Source of the DNA: Arthrobacter sp. M4
GTDB taxonomy: Bacteria > Actinomycetota > Actinomycetes > Actinomycetales > Micrococcaceae
Direction of reading: 5' to 3'
Assembly (NCBI RefSeq): GCF_020251205.1
Contig: NZ_JAIWYX010000002.1
Location: forward strand, 496,001 to 560,000
Length of the DNA stretch: 64,000 bases
The notes beneath the pieces are model-generated. The model saw nothing but the letters and a program-made list of their open reading frames with translations. It had not been told where the DNA came from and did no database searches. Position numbers and translations under genes: made by a program. This document shows positions 43,959-53,543 of the stretch, piece by piece. The stretch's first letter is position 1, and every line of letters starts with the position of its first letter.

Positions 43959-44905
43959 CGCTGGCGGCTCTTCGGGTCGAGTGCGTCGCGCACGGCGTCG
44001 CCCAGCATGATGAAGCTGAGCACAGTGACGGACAGGGCAATGGCCGGATAAATCAAGATCATCGGGTTCGTCCGAATGGAAGTCTGGGCCGCGGAGATAT
44101 CGTGGCCCCAGCTCATGATCGACTCAGGCATGCCGACGCCGAGGAACGACAACGTTGCCTCCAACACGATGAACACCCCGAGCTCCAGCGTTGCGAGCAC
44201 GATCACCGGGGCGATGGCATTCGGCAGCACGTGGCGGGCCAGGGCTCCGAACTTCGAAACCCCCAGGGCCCGCGCCGCCGTGACGAAGTCAGCGTGCCTG
44301 ACCTCGATCACTGCGCCTCGAGTGATTCGTGCCATCTGCGGCCACGCCAGCATGGAGATGACCAGCACCACGGTCCAGACACTCTTGTTTTCCCGGAAGA
44401 ACGGCAGCTGCGTGATGACCAGTGCGCCCAGAAGGATGGGTAGGGCAAAGAAGATGTCACCCAGGCGGGCCAGGACTGCGTCAATCCAACCCCCGTAGTA
44501 GCCGGCGAGGGCGCCAAAGGTGACTCCGATGACCAGGACGCACAAAACTGACAAGACACCGGTGCTCAGGGACGCCTGGGTGCCATGGATGATGCGCGAA
44601 TAGACATCGCAGCCCTGGAAGGTGAAACCCAGGGGGTGCCCTGCGGTGGGCCCGGCCTCAGAGTTCGCCAACAGGCAGTTCTGGTTGGGCGGAGTTTGGG
44701 TGAACAGGCCCGGGAAAAGGGCCACAGTGATGATCAGCAGGATCATCACGGACGAGATGATGAACAGCGGACGACGGCGGAGCTTCCGCCACGCATCGGC
44801 CCAGAGGCTCAGCGGCGCCGCTTCAACCCTGAGGGTGTCCGTCGGCAGCAAGGGCGTTTCATCGACGGGAGCGACGAAATGCTCAATTTGGCGGTTACTT
44901 TTCAT
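43955..44905 (-). CDS. Oligopeptide ABC transporter, permease (DppC type)
   Basis: A 316-residue membrane protein with a long cytoplasmic N-terminus, about six helices and the DppC-type EAA loop (FVTAARALGVSKFGALARHV). The ATG at 44905 follows GAGGATC and begins 11 bases inside the end of the upstream permease gene. An upstream ATG would add six residues. The stop overlaps the ATPase start as ATGA, giving tight coupling. Confidence 0.92.
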   Translation of the reverse strand: MKSNRQIEHFVAPVDETPLLPTDTLRVEAAPLSLWADAWRKLRRRPLFIISSVMILLIITVALFPGLFTQTPPNQNCLLANSEAGPTAGHPLGFTFQGCDVYSRIIHGTQASLSTGVLSVLCVLVIGVTFGALAGYYGGWIDAVLARLGDIFFALPILLGALVITQLPFFRENKSVWTVVLVISMLAWPQMARITRGAVIEVRHADFVTAARALGVSKFGALARHVLPNAIAPVIVLATLELGVFIVLEATLSFLGVGMPESIMSWGHDISAAQTSIRTNPMILIYPAIALSVTVLSFIMLGDAVRDALDPKSRQR

Positions 44906-45824
44906 AGCGGATCCTCGGGTCAAGCCAGGCGTACAAAAGGTCTACAAGGAGATTGGCCACAACAAACACCAAGACCAGCACGCTCACGATGATGACCACC
45001 GTGGGCCCTTCGCCCCTCAGCACGGCTTGGTAGAGCTTGTTTCCCACTCCGGGAACGTTGAAAATGCCTTCCGTCACGATGGCACCGCCCATGAGGCTTC
45101 CCAGGTTGGCGCCGAGGTAGGTCACCACGGGAATCATCGAGTTCCGCAGGATGTGGGTCATCACCACGCGCGGGCGGGACAGGCCCTTGGCTGTGGCAGT
45201 TCGCACGTAGTCGGCGTTCATGTTTTCGATTACCGAGGTACGCGTCAGCCTCAGGACGTAGGCGAAGGAGACAAGTCCCAGCACCACAGCCGGCAGGATA
45301 AGTGTTTCCCAGTTGGCATTGGCTCCAACCGTCGGCTTGGCCCAGCCAAGCTGGACGCCGAAAATCAGCTGGAAGACGAAGCCGAGCACGAATGTGGGGA
45401 CAGCGATCACGACCAGGGAGGCCACCAGTACAGTGGAGTCGAACAATTTGCCACGGCGGAGGCCGGCGAACAGCCCAAAGGCCACGCCGAACACTGCCTG
45501 AATAATGAGCGCTTCGATGGCGAGCATAGCTGTCACGGGGAATATCCGGGCCAGCGTGGCTGCGATGGGTTGTTGTGTGTAATCCACGCCAAGGTCAAAG
45601 GTGAACAGGTTTTTCAAGAAGATGCCGTACTGGACCAAGAAGGGCTGATCGAGGTGGTACTGGGCACGCAATGCGTCGATCACGCTTTGCGGCGGCTGCT
45701 TGTCACCGAACAGCGCGGCAATGGGGTCGCCCGGCAAGGCGAAGACCATGTAGTAGACGAGAAGGGTGGTACCCAGGAAAACGGGGATCACCTGTAAGAG
45801 ACGCCGAAGGATATAGCGGGTCAC
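44895..45824 (-). CDS. Oligopeptide ABC transporter, permease (DppB type)
   Basis: A 309-residue membrane protein typical of DppB/OppB: TRYILRRLLQVIPVFLGTTL at the N-terminus, then about six helices and the EAA loop (RTATAKGLSRPRVVMTHILR). I start at GTG 45824, which follows AAGGAG; the longer frame reads into low-complexity sequence. It overlaps the next permease by 11 bases. Confidence 0.92.
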   Translation of the reverse strand: MTRYILRRLLQVIPVFLGTTLLVYYMVFALPGDPIAALFGDKQPPQSVIDALRAQYHLDQPFLVQYGIFLKNLFTFDLGVDYTQQPIAATLARIFPVTAMLAIEALIIQAVFGVAFGLFAGLRRGKLFDSTVLVASLVVIAVPTFVLGFVFQLIFGVQLGWAKPTVGANANWETLILPAVVLGLVSFAYVLRLTRTSVIENMNADYVRTATAKGLSRPRVVMTHILRNSMIPVVTYLGANLGSLMGGAIVTEGIFNVPGVGNKLYQAVLRGEGPTVVIIVSVLVLVFVVANLLVDLLYAWLDPRIRYEK

Positions 45825-45892
45825 TTGGCGCTCCTTCCGGCGGGGATGCGAGGGAGATTCATGGTTGCCTTCCTGCCGCGCTGCAGGCGAAT

Positions 45893-45919
45893 GGGGGCCC
45901 GGCACGAGGCCGGACCCCC
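45893..45919 (-). terminator. Hairpin between oppA-like and oppB-like genes
   Basis: GGGGGTCCGGC pairs with GCCGGGCCCCC (one wobble) around a five-base loop in the 126-base gap. It suggests partial termination or RNA protection, giving more binding protein than permease. Confidence 0.7.
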
Positions 45920-45950
45920 ACTGCCTCACGGCAAGTTCAGATCCTGTGGA

Positions 45951-47633
45951 CTACTTTGCCTGGATGTTGTAGTAGAGGACGGCGCCGTTCCAGCCTGTTT
46001 CAGCTGACACAACGTTGTTGCTCCACACAATCGGGCGTGTCTGGTACCACAGGGGCAGGCCGGGAAGTTCCTTGAACAGGACTTCCTGTGCCTTGTTGAA
46101 CTTGGCGTTGGCATCCGCGGTGGACTTAGCGGCAAGTCCTTCCTGAAGCAGCTTGTCGAACTCCGGGTACGAGAACTTCTCGTAGTTCGAGGATGCTCCG
46201 GTCTTCCATACAGGACCGAGGAAGTTGTAGAGCGACGGGTAGTCGCCCTGCCAGCCGGCGCGGGTCAGGCCGGGCAGGCTCTGGGACTTGCGCAAGTTCA
46301 GGACTTCGGCAAACTTGGCAAATGGCTGGATTTCAGCCTGGATGCCGAGGTTGTTCTTGAAGCCATTTGCTACGGCGTCAATCCATTCCTTGTTGCCGCC
46401 ATCAGTGTTGGAGGCGATCAGGAGAGGTTTGGAGGCGTCATACGGCTTGATCTTCTCAGCCTGGGCCCAGAGATCCTTCGCCTTGGCGGCGTCGAACTTC
46501 AGGACTTCGTTGCCGGGGATCTTGTCGCTGTAGCCGTCCAGCACCGGGGAGGTGTACTCGGTGGCCGGCGTACGCGTTCCGTTGAAGACCACCTTGCAGA
46601 TCTCTTCACGGTTGATCGCATAGGACAGCGCCTGGCGGCGCAGCTTGCCTGCTTCACCCTGGAAGTTGGGGTTGTACGGCGGAATGTTCAGCGTTGCGTT
46701 CAATGCCACAGGCTTGATGAGGTTCCGGCCTTGGAAGTCGCTGGTGAACGTCTTCAACGCATTGGACGGCAGGACGTCGGTGACGTCGAGGTTGTCAGCC
46801 TGCATATCTGTATAGGCCGGGCCCGGGTCGGTGTAGAACTTGAAGGTCACGCCACCGTTCTTGGCCTTACGCGGACCGTTGTAGTCGTCATTCCGGACAA
46901 GGGAGATGGACTGGTCATGGACCCATGCTCCCGTCTTCGCCATCTTGTAGGGTCCGTTGCCGATCGGGTTCTCGCCAAACGCCTTGGGATCTTTCAGGGC
47001 AGCGGAGGGCAGCGGGTAGAAGGCGGAGTAGCCAAGACGCAGGGACCAGTCAGCCTCAGGCTGGGCCAGTTTCACCTGGATGGTGGAGTCGTCCTTCAGG
47101 ACCAGCCCGGACATCGTCTGGGCCTTCGGCGCCGGCGTGCTGGTGGTCTTGCCATCCGGTGTGGTGCTCTTGGTTACGGCGCTCACCGCGTCGTAGCCCT
47201 CGACGGATTCGAAGAATGAGCCGTTGTTCTGCAGGTTGGTACTCAGCGCGGCGAAGTTCCAGGAGTCCACGAAGGTCTTGGCCGTAACTTCCTCGCCATT
47301 GGTGAACTTGGAGCCCTTCTTGACCTTGATGGTCCAGTTCTGGGCATCGCTCGAATCGATCGACTCAGCGAGGGCGTTGATCGGCTTACCGCTGGGGTCG
47401 TAGGCGCGAAGGCCTTCGTACAGCAACTCGACGACGCGCCCGCCGTAAACTTCGTTGGTATTAGCGGGCAGGAGCGGGTTCTGCGGCTCATTGCTATACG
47501 CGGTTATGACCTTGTTGGGATCAGTGCTGGCAGTGCCGCCGCCGGTAGTACCGCCGCCGCCACCGCAACCGCTAAGGGCAAGGGCGGCAGCAGCCGCCAT
47601 GCCCAACACTGTGGAAGTGCGCTTGAAACGCAT
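45951..47633 (-). CDS. Oligopeptide ABC transporter, substrate-binding lipoprotein
   Basis: A 560-residue family 5 solute-binding protein. The signal peptide ends in LALSGC with Cys23 for lipidation, followed by a Gly/Thr-rich linker. Family blocks such as WTIKVKKGSKFTNGEEVTA and INREEICKVVF are present. It captures peptides, nickel-type complexes or similar ligands for the permeases downstream. The ATG follows AGAGGAGG. TAGGCT on the minus strand at 47744-47749 is a likely -10, giving a leader of about 105 bases. Confidence 0.93.
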   Translation of the reverse strand: MRFKRTSTVLGMAAAAALALSGCGGGGGTTGGGTASTDPNKVITAYSNEPQNPLLPANTNEVYGGRVVELLYEGLRAYDPSGKPINALAESIDSSDAQNWTIKVKKGSKFTNGEEVTAKTFVDSWNFAALSTNLQNNGSFFESVEGYDAVSAVTKSTTPDGKTTSTPAPKAQTMSGLVLKDDSTIQVKLAQPEADWSLRLGYSAFYPLPSAALKDPKAFGENPIGNGPYKMAKTGAWVHDQSISLVRNDDYNGPRKAKNGGVTFKFYTDPGPAYTDMQADNLDVTDVLPSNALKTFTSDFQGRNLIKPVALNATLNIPPYNPNFQGEAGKLRRQALSYAINREEICKVVFNGTRTPATEYTSPVLDGYSDKIPGNEVLKFDAAKAKDLWAQAEKIKPYDASKPLLIASNTDGGNKEWIDAVANGFKNNLGIQAEIQPFAKFAEVLNLRKSQSLPGLTRAGWQGDYPSLYNFLGPVWKTGASSNYEKFSYPEFDKLLQEGLAAKSTADANAKFNKAQEVLFKELPGLPLWYQTRPIVWSNNVVSAETGWNGAVLYYNIQAK

Positions 47634-47937
47634 TCCGCCTCCTCTGAGTTGTTGGAGTTAGTTGGGGAAAAGTCGTGAAATCCCCTAGGCCCGGTACAGG
47701 ATCGTGCTGTGTACGGACTGTGACGTGGCCTACATATGCCTTTAGCCTAACCACACTAAGTCCAAATAATGGACGATGTTGCCAAACCGTAACCACTATG
47801 CATGGCAAATCGCCCGCATTTACAAAGCACGGGTTACCCGCTGGTAGACTGACGGGTTACTCGGCGGTAGAAAAGATGACTTGACAGTGATGACAACCTT
47901 GAGGACCAAGGCGGAGAGCGTTTTCTCCAGCAGGCCG
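47634..47937. other. Intergenic region upstream of the opp operon
   Basis: About 300 bases without a recognisable gene. It holds the probable -10 of the binding-protein gene (47744-47749, minus strand), a weak CRP-like sequence at 47719-47734 and two similar 20-base direct repeats at 47829-47848 and 47852-47871, each containing a palindromic core. A short stem (CCTTG/CAAGG) lies near 47897-47911. Confidence 0.6.
47829..47871. repeat. Two 20-base direct repeats with palindromic cores
   Basis: The units ACGGGTTACCCGCTGGTAGA (47829-47848) and ACGGGTTACTCGGCGGTAGA (47852-47871) agree at 17 of 20 positions and start 23 bases apart. Each has a core TAC[CT]-N4-GGTA, like the palindrome beside the TetR gene at 4110. 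They look like paired sites for a dimeric repressor. Confidence 0.6.
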
Positions 47938-49620
47938 CTAGCCGCTCCGCGGAGCCAGCCAACCCCAATCGTAGAGGCTGGACCAAATGCCCAGGACGGT
48001 GCCTGCAGGTGCCACGCCAGCAAGCTCAGCATTGTGGGCGACAACGCCGATAGTTCGATACAAGGGAAGGCCATACGCCGAATCCCACAATTTGCGGTCA
48101 AGCCGTGCGAGCAATTGATCCCGCTTCTCGGTTTCCGCCGTGACAGCAATGTCTGCAATCAACGAATCTGCTTCGGAATCGGAGAATCCATTGAAGTTGT
48201 TCGGGGCATCCGACGCGAAAATCTGTCCGGCGACCGAAGCGGCAGGTTCCGGAACAGCCCAAGCGAAGATGGCGGCGTCGTAGTCTCCTCCGGCCAAGGC
48301 GCGGGTCCATGCTGAACCGCCCCGTCCGCCGTCGACGACGACGAAGCCCGCCTTTTCGGCCGCAGCCCTGACCTGGCGGAAAGCGGCCACCCTGTTGGGG
48401 TTGTCGGTGTTGTACAGGATGCGCACGCGAGGCGCGGTGTCTCCGAGCATACGGCGGGCACGGTCGACGTCGGGCTCCCGATAGTCTGCGGAGCCGTTAT
48501 CCTTGACGACCCTCTGGTAGGCCGGATGTCCGGGAAGGAAAAAATGGGAGTCCAGCGGCGCTACATCGGGGTCCAGGGCGCCGACGATGGCACGGGCGAT
48601 CTCCGAGCGGGGAACGGTCCGCAGAAACGCCTCCCTTACCGCACGATCCTTGAACGGTCCCCTGAAACTCAGGTCCAAGTGCTCGTAGCCGGGCTGCTCG
48701 AAGCGCTGCACCGCGTGCGGGGAGGAACCGAGTTCCTCAAGCGCTGTGATGCCGTCCATTGCAGCCTGCGGCACTATGACGTCCGCGGACCCATCCATGA
48801 GTCCGGCCACTTGCGCCGCTGTGGAAGGCACGAAGCCCACCACAATCTCGTCGGGCGCAGGGTCGGGGCCCCAGGCGTAGGTGGAGTTGCGTACCAACGT
48901 CATGGACGTGCCAGGCACGAGGGATTGAACGCGGTACGGTCCGGAAGACAGCGTCAGTACGGGATCAGTAGGGAGGGTGGTCGCGTCGAAGCCTGTGTTC
49001 CACACTTGCGCGACCGCCAGGAGCCGCGGCGAAGAAAATGTTTGAGGCGCCCTGCGGTTTCCCTTTGGAGTCTGCCTGAAGAGCGAGATCAGGGATGCCT
49101 TGCCGGGTAGACCAACCTTCTCTGCAACCACGTGCGCGGGGACGTCGACGACAAGAGCCAGCTCCCATTCGGTCGGGCGCTTGGTAAACGTCAAAGTGAT
49201 TGAACGGCCATCGTCCCCAATCTCCGGAAAGCCGGTCTGGGCAAGGCGCAGCACTCCCCCGGCAGGAGCGAAATACCGTGTGCCCCTGCCATCGGCCGTG
49301 TCGTCGTCAAAGTAGCCTGAGCCTGCGGCCCAGGCCAGCACGAGGTCGACGGCGTCAATGGACGTGCCGTCTGACCATACGACGCCGGGACTCACCGTGT
49401 ATTGAACGGTGAACGGATCGTCGGACTGCTTTCGATACGTGCCAAATCGCTCATTGCGGACGATCGCCCGGTCCGGGCTGACATAGCCGAACCCGGACCT
49501 CGTGGCATGGGCGATCTTCGCGTTGATGTCGGTGTTGCCCGACGCGGAAGCCGCGTTGAAGGACGTGAAGGCGTTGGCCTCCAGGACGGTCACTCGGCCG
49601 CCACGGATGGGCTCAGCCAC
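47938..49620 (-). CDS. Family 5 solute-binding-like protein without signal peptide
   Basis: A 560-residue protein with the full family 5 binding-protein fold (GRVTVLEANAFTSFNAASA near the N-terminus, then WSDGTSIDAVDLVLAW and ITLTFTKRP). It has no hydrophobic signal sequence and no lipobox; the protein starts MAEPIRGG. The GTG follows AGGGGGAG, and there is no suitable upstream in-frame start. Related actinobacterial proteins are secreted lipoproteins, so this copy is either N-terminally shortened or cytoplasmic. It is about 300 bases upstream of, and in the same direction as, the peptide transporter operon. LpqW-type stand-alone binding proteins are another possible relation. Confidence 0.82.
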   Translation of the reverse strand: MAEPIRGGRVTVLEANAFTSFNAASASGNTDINAKIAHATRSGFGYVSPDRAIVRNERFGTYRKQSDDPFTVQYTVSPGVVWSDGTSIDAVDLVLAWAAGSGYFDDDTADGRGTRYFAPAGGVLRLAQTGFPEIGDDGRSITLTFTKRPTEWELALVVDVPAHVVAEKVGLPGKASLISLFRQTPKGNRRAPQTFSSPRLLAVAQVWNTGFDATTLPTDPVLTLSSGPYRVQSLVPGTSMTLVRNSTYAWGPDPAPDEIVVGFVPSTAAQVAGLMDGSADVIVPQAAMDGITALEELGSSPHAVQRFEQPGYEHLDLSFRGPFKDRAVREAFLRTVPRSEIARAIVGALDPDVAPLDSHFFLPGHPAYQRVVKDNGSADYREPDVDRARRMLGDTAPRVRILYNTDNPNRVAAFRQVRAAAEKAGFVVVDGGRGGSAWTRALAGGDYDAAIFAWAVPEPAASVAGQIFASDAPNNFNGFSDSEADSLIADIAVTAETEKRDQLLARLDRKLWDSAYGLPLYRTIGVVAHNAELAGVAPAGTVLGIWSSLYDWGWLAPRSG

Positions 49621-49708
49621 GGAACTCCCCCTGCACGCATTCCACGCATCGATTCAACGCCGCTGCTGTGCCGGATAGCAAGCCGGCAGCGCCGCGAGCT
49701 GACAGCGG

Positions 49709-50794
49709 CTATACGTTGAAGCGGAACTCCACCACGTCGCCGTCGGCCATCACGTACTCCTTGCCCTCAATCCGGACTTTGCCGCGGGACTTGGCCTCCG
49801 CCATGGAACCAGCCGCAACGAGGTCCTCGAAGGAGACCACCTCGGCCTTAATGAACCCGCGTTGGAAATCGGAGTGGATCACGCCTGCTGCCTGCGGTGC
49901 CGTGTCGCCCTGGCGGATGGTCCAGGCGCGGGCTTCCTTGGGGCCGGCGGTCAGGTAGGTTTGCAGGCCGAGGGTATGGAAGCCAACACGGGCAAGCTGG
50001 TCCAGTCCCGATTCATCCTGGCCGTTCATTTCCAGCATTTCCCGGGCTTCCTCCTCGTCGAGCTCCACGAGGTCCGCCTCCAGCTTGGCATCCAGGAAGA
50101 CGCAATCTGCCGGGGCAACCATTGCCCGCAGCTCGTCCTGCTTCTCCTTGCTGCCCAGGATGCCTTCGTCCGCGTTGAAAACGTAGATGAAGGGCTTGGC
50201 CGTGAGCAGGCTGAGCTCCTTCAAGTGCTCCATGTCCAGTTTGTCCTTGGCGATGGAGGAGAAGATGGTGTCGCCACGCTCCAGGACCACCTTGGCAGCC
50301 TGGATGGCCGACAGCTCGGCAGCCTCGCGCTTCTTGATCTTGACTTCTTTTTCGATGCGGGGCAGGGCCTTTTCGATGGTCTGCAGGTCCGCCAGGATCA
50401 GTTCAGTGTTGATGGTCTCGATGTCCGAGCTCGGGTCTACCTTGCCGTCGACGTGGACCACATCCGGGTCGTCAAAGACACGGACCACTTGGGCGATCGC
50501 CTGTGCCTCGCGGATATTGGCCAGGAACTGGTTGCCGAGGCCTTCACCTTCCGACGCGCCCTTGACGATGCCCGCAATATCCACAAACGACACCACAGCG
50601 GGCAGCTGCCGCTGCGAACCGAAGATCTCCGCCAGCCTCTGGAGGCGCGGATCCGGCAGGTTGACCACGCCGACGTTGGGCTCGATGGTGGCGAACGGAT
50701 AATTCGCTGCGAGCACCTGGTTGCGGGTCAGTGCGTTGAAGAGTGTTGATTTGCCGACGTTGGGCAGTCCGACGATGCCAATAGTAAGAGCCAC
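49709..50794 (-). CDS. ychF: Redox-regulated ATPase/GTPase YchF
   Basis: A 361-residue Obg-family P-loop ATPase. [20 protein letters not shown] contains Walker A; a TGS-like domain closes the protein ([11 protein letters not shown] and [15 protein letters not shown]). The family binds ribosomes and acts in stress and redox responses. I start at GTG 50794 because it gives the conserved N-terminus and lies eight bases after TAGAAT (50803-50808). An ATG at 50800 adds two residues. Confidence 0.94.
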   Translation of the reverse strand: MALTIGIVGLPNVGKSTLFNALTRNQVLAANYPFATIEPNVGVVNLPDPRLQRLAEIFGSQRQLPAVVSFVDIAGIVKGASEGEGLGNQFLANIREAQAIAQVVRVFDDPDVVHVDGKVDPSSDIETINTELILADLQTIEKALPRIEKEVKIKKREAAELSAIQAAKVVLERGDTIFSSIAKDKLDMEHLKELSLLTAKPFIYVFNADEGILGSKEKQDELRAMVAPADCVFLDAKLEADLVELDEEEAREMLEMNGQDESGLDQLARVGFHTLGLQTYLTAGPKEARAWTIRQGDTAPQAAGVIHSDFQRGFIKAEVVSFEDLVAAGSMAEAKSRGKVRIEGKEYVMADGDVVEFRFNV

Positions 50795-50919
50795 GAGCAT
50801 CCATTCTACCGGTCCCGCATCCGCCGCCCGCACGCTGCTGACGCAGTGTGGAAAGCGTTTGGGGGCACTTTGGGAGCGTCCCGACAAAGATTGTCATACC
50901 CCCGTGCGATGGTGAAGGC

Positions 50920-52185
50920 ATGGATGGATTTGCAGTGGTTCTTGCGTTGTTGATGCTCATACTTGGCGCCGCGGCCGGCGCCTGGGGAAGCTTTGTTGTG
51001 AACAGCCGGCGGGCGCGCGCCTTGGAAGAGGATTTCGACGGCGTCTCGAGCCGGCTCGCCGACGTTACCGCCCAGCTGGCGGCAGCAGATGCAGAGCGGC
51101 GCCTCCTCAGCACGCAGAACCGCGAACTCAGCGACTCCCGCGCCCAGGACGGCAGCATCCTGCGGGCGCTCGCGCCTGTCGCTGAAAAGCTGTCCGCAGT
51201 CCAGCAGCAGGTTTCCCTGCTGGAACGGGACCGCGTGGAGCAGTACGGCCAGCTTGCCCAGCAACTCCAGGACGCCAGGCTTTCCGACGAGAAGCTCTTG
51301 CAATCCACACACGCACTCGCTGCGGCGTTGCGGTCCAACAGTGCCCGCGGACAGTGGGGCGAGATTCAGCTCCGCCGAGTCGTGGAAGCCGCCGGGATGC
51401 TCAGGCATGTGGACTTCAACGAACAGGTTCATGCAACGTCCGGGGACACGGCTCTTCGTCCCGATCTTGTTGTCCAGCTTCCTGGGGACAAGCAGCTAGT
51501 AGTTGATGCCAAAGTTCCTCTGGCGTCGTACCTTCAGGCCCAGGAATTGCTGAACGCTGCGGTCCCGTCCCACGGAACGGTCGACGGCGGCGCTCATGCC
51601 TCGGGGACCACGCCGGCGGGGCTGCTGGCTGCGCACGCCAAGGCGCTGAAGGCACACGTGGATGCCTTGGGGTCCAAGAAGTACTGGGACATTCAAGGAA
51701 ACTCCCCCGAATTGGTCATCTGCTTCCTGCCTGCCGAGTCCATTCTGGCGGCGGCTCTCGACGCTGACCCCTCGCTCCTCGACCACGCCATGTCCAAGAA
51801 CGTGGTGCTTGCGTCCCCCGGCACCCTGCTGGCGGTGCTCAAATCAGTCGCCTTTACTTGGCGGCAGGACGTCCTGACTGACAGCGCTCGTGAATTGTTC
51901 GACCTCGCCAGGCAGTTGTACGAACGGATGGGAACGCTGGGAGACAACGTGGGCAAGCTCGGGTCGTCCCTGAAGACGTCCGTCGACCGCTACAACGCGC
52001 TGGTGGGCACCTTGGAGGCCCGGGTGCTTCCCACGGCACGGAAACTGAACGCTATGGACACAGCAGGACTCAGCGTTCCACCTGCGGTGGACGTAGCACC
52101 AAGAACCCTTGCCGCCCCGGAGCTACTGGCTGTGCAGGCATCCACAGCTCAGGGGGACAGCGACGAAGAGGAATCCGCGGCCTAG
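50920..52185 (+). CDS. rmuC: DNA recombination protein RmuC
   Basis: A 421-residue protein with an N-terminal membrane helix (about 3-25), a coiled coil (about 30-130) and the RmuC nuclease-like domain (about 140-370, with RGQWGEIQLRRVVEAAGM and PDLVVQLPGDKQLVVDAKVP). RmuC limits rearrangements of inverted repeats in E. coli. The ATG at 50920 has no well-spaced ribosome site; GATGGT lies six bases upstream, a weak version of the leaderless pattern. It is divergent from ychF and converges with ispH. Confidence 0.9.
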   Translation: MDGFAVVLALLMLILGAAAGAWGSFVVNSRRARALEEDFDGVSSRLADVTAQLAAADAERRLLSTQNRELSDSRAQDGSILRALAPVAEKLSAVQQQVSLLERDRVEQYGQLAQQLQDARLSDEKLLQSTHALAAALRSNSARGQWGEIQLRRVVEAAGMLRHVDFNEQVHATSGDTALRPDLVVQLPGDKQLVVDAKVPLASYLQAQELLNAAVPSHGTVDGGAHASGTTPAGLLAAHAKALKAHVDALGSKKYWDIQGNSPELVICFLPAESILAAALDADPSLLDHAMSKNVVLASPGTLLAVLKSVAFTWRQDVLTDSARELFDLARQLYERMGTLGDNVGKLGSSLKTSVDRYNALVGTLEARVLPTARKLNAMDTAGLSVPPAVDVAPRTLAAPELLAVQASTAQGDSDEEESAA

Positions 52186-52246
52186 CGGCCCCAGGGAACC
52201 TTAGAGGCTATTTGGCGCGATACCGTGCCGAAAGCCGAGGAGGACC

Positions 52247-53332
52247 TCAGGAAACGGGGCGGTTCCCGCGCCCACCCAGGGCGCGGGAGACGTCCCCAGC
52301 TTCCTTGAGTGTGGCTCGGAGTTCCTTGGGCAGCGAGAAGAGGAGGTCTTCTTCGGCCGTCACAACTTCCTCGACAGTGCCGTAGCCGTAGTCGGCGAGC
52401 AGGCGCAGGACGTCCTGAACGAGAACCTCGGGTACGGACGCACCGGAGGTGACGCCGATGGTGGCCACACCCTCGAACCAGGACTCATCCACCTCATTGG
52501 CGAAGTCCACTCGGTGGGATGCCTTAGCTCCATACTCGAGTGCAACTTCAACCAGTCGAACGGAGTTGGATGAGTTTGCCGAACCCACAACGATCACAAG
52601 ATCCGCGTGAGGCGCGATCTTCTTGATGGCGACCTGTCGGTTGGTGGTGGCATAGCAGATGTCGTCGCTGGGCGGGTCCTGGAGAGTGGGGAAACGCTCC
52701 TTCAGCAGCCGAACCGTCTCCATGGTCTCGTCCACGCTGAGCGTGGTCTGCGAAAGCCAGATGGTCTTCTCAGGGTCGCGGACGGTGACCTTGTCCACTT
52801 CGTGCGGACCGTTGATGATCTGGATGTGTTCTGGAGCCTCGCCGGACGTGCCTTCCACTTCCTCGTGGCCTTCGTGTCCGATGAGCAGGATGTCATAGTC
52901 TTCCCGGGCGAAGCGCACGGCCTCCCGGTGAACCTTGGTTACCAGCGGGCACGTTGCGTCGATCGTCCGCAATCCGCGGTCCTCGGCAGACTTCACCACT
53001 GCAGGAGAGACACCGTGGGCGGAGAAAATCACCAGCGCACCCTCGGGAACTTCGTCAGTCTCATCGACGAAAATGGCGCCCTTCTCCTCCAAGGAAGAGA
53101 CGACGTGTACATTGTGGACGATCTGCTTGCGCACGTAGACGGGAGGACCATAGTGCTCAAGCGCTTTTTCTACAGCAATGACGGCCCGATCCACACCGGC
53201 GCAATACCCGCGGGGAGCAGCCAGCAAGACTTTCTTGGGGCTTGTGACCGGAGCTGCGGCAAGCACCTCTTCCGGTGTGCGCCGCCTCCGGGGAACGGTG
53301 GGCATCGGGATGGAGACTGCTGTGCTGGTCAT
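52247..53332 (-). CDS. ispH: 4-Hydroxy-3-methylbut-2-enyl diphosphate reductase
   Basis: A 361-residue iron-sulfur enzyme that makes IPP and DMAPP in the MEP pathway. The three cluster cysteines are in [22 protein letters not shown] and [11 protein letters not shown]. The active-site block [14 protein letters not shown] follows. The ATG is six bases after TAGCAT. It is divergent from xseA, an order I recall from mycobacteria (lytB2-xseA). Confidence 0.96.
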   Translation of the reverse strand: MTSTAVSIPMPTVPRRRRTPEEVLAAAPVTSPKKVLLAAPRGYCAGVDRAVIAVEKALEHYGPPVYVRKQIVHNVHVVSSLEEKGAIFVDETDEVPEGALVIFSAHGVSPAVVKSAEDRGLRTIDATCPLVTKVHREAVRFAREDYDILLIGHEGHEEVEGTSGEAPEHIQIINGPHEVDKVTVRDPEKTIWLSQTTLSVDETMETVRLLKERFPTLQDPPSDDICYATTNRQVAIKKIAPHADLVIVVGSANSSNSVRLVEVALEYGAKASHRVDFANEVDESWFEGVATIGVTSGASVPEVLVQDVLRLLADYGYGTVEEVVTAEEDLLFSLPKELRATLKEAGDVSRALGGRGNRPVS

Positions 53333-53338
53333 GATTCC

Positions 53339-53344
53339 ATGCTA
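53339..53344 (-). promoter_or_regulatory. Leaderless-type -10 box of ispH
   Basis: TAGCAT on the minus strand, six bases before the ATG at 53332. Confidence 0.65.
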
Positions 53345-53543
53345 CCGGCGCCTTCCGGCAGCACCTGACGGTTCAGCGGCGAGCGATACCCACAACCCGA
53401 AATGTCAGTACCGGGTGCTACGGATAGAGTTGGACGGCAGAAGGAAGGCTCACGCATCGAATCGTGAGCCCGCGCTGCGAGCAAGATCCTAGGCGGAGTT
53501 GCCAGCAACGGCAGCACAGCAGACGTATTACGGGACGGGAGAC

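Noticed and set aside
47719..47734. CRP-like TGTGA-N6-CTACA near the oppA promoter
   Set aside because: Two mismatches in the second half-site; too weak to call against chance.
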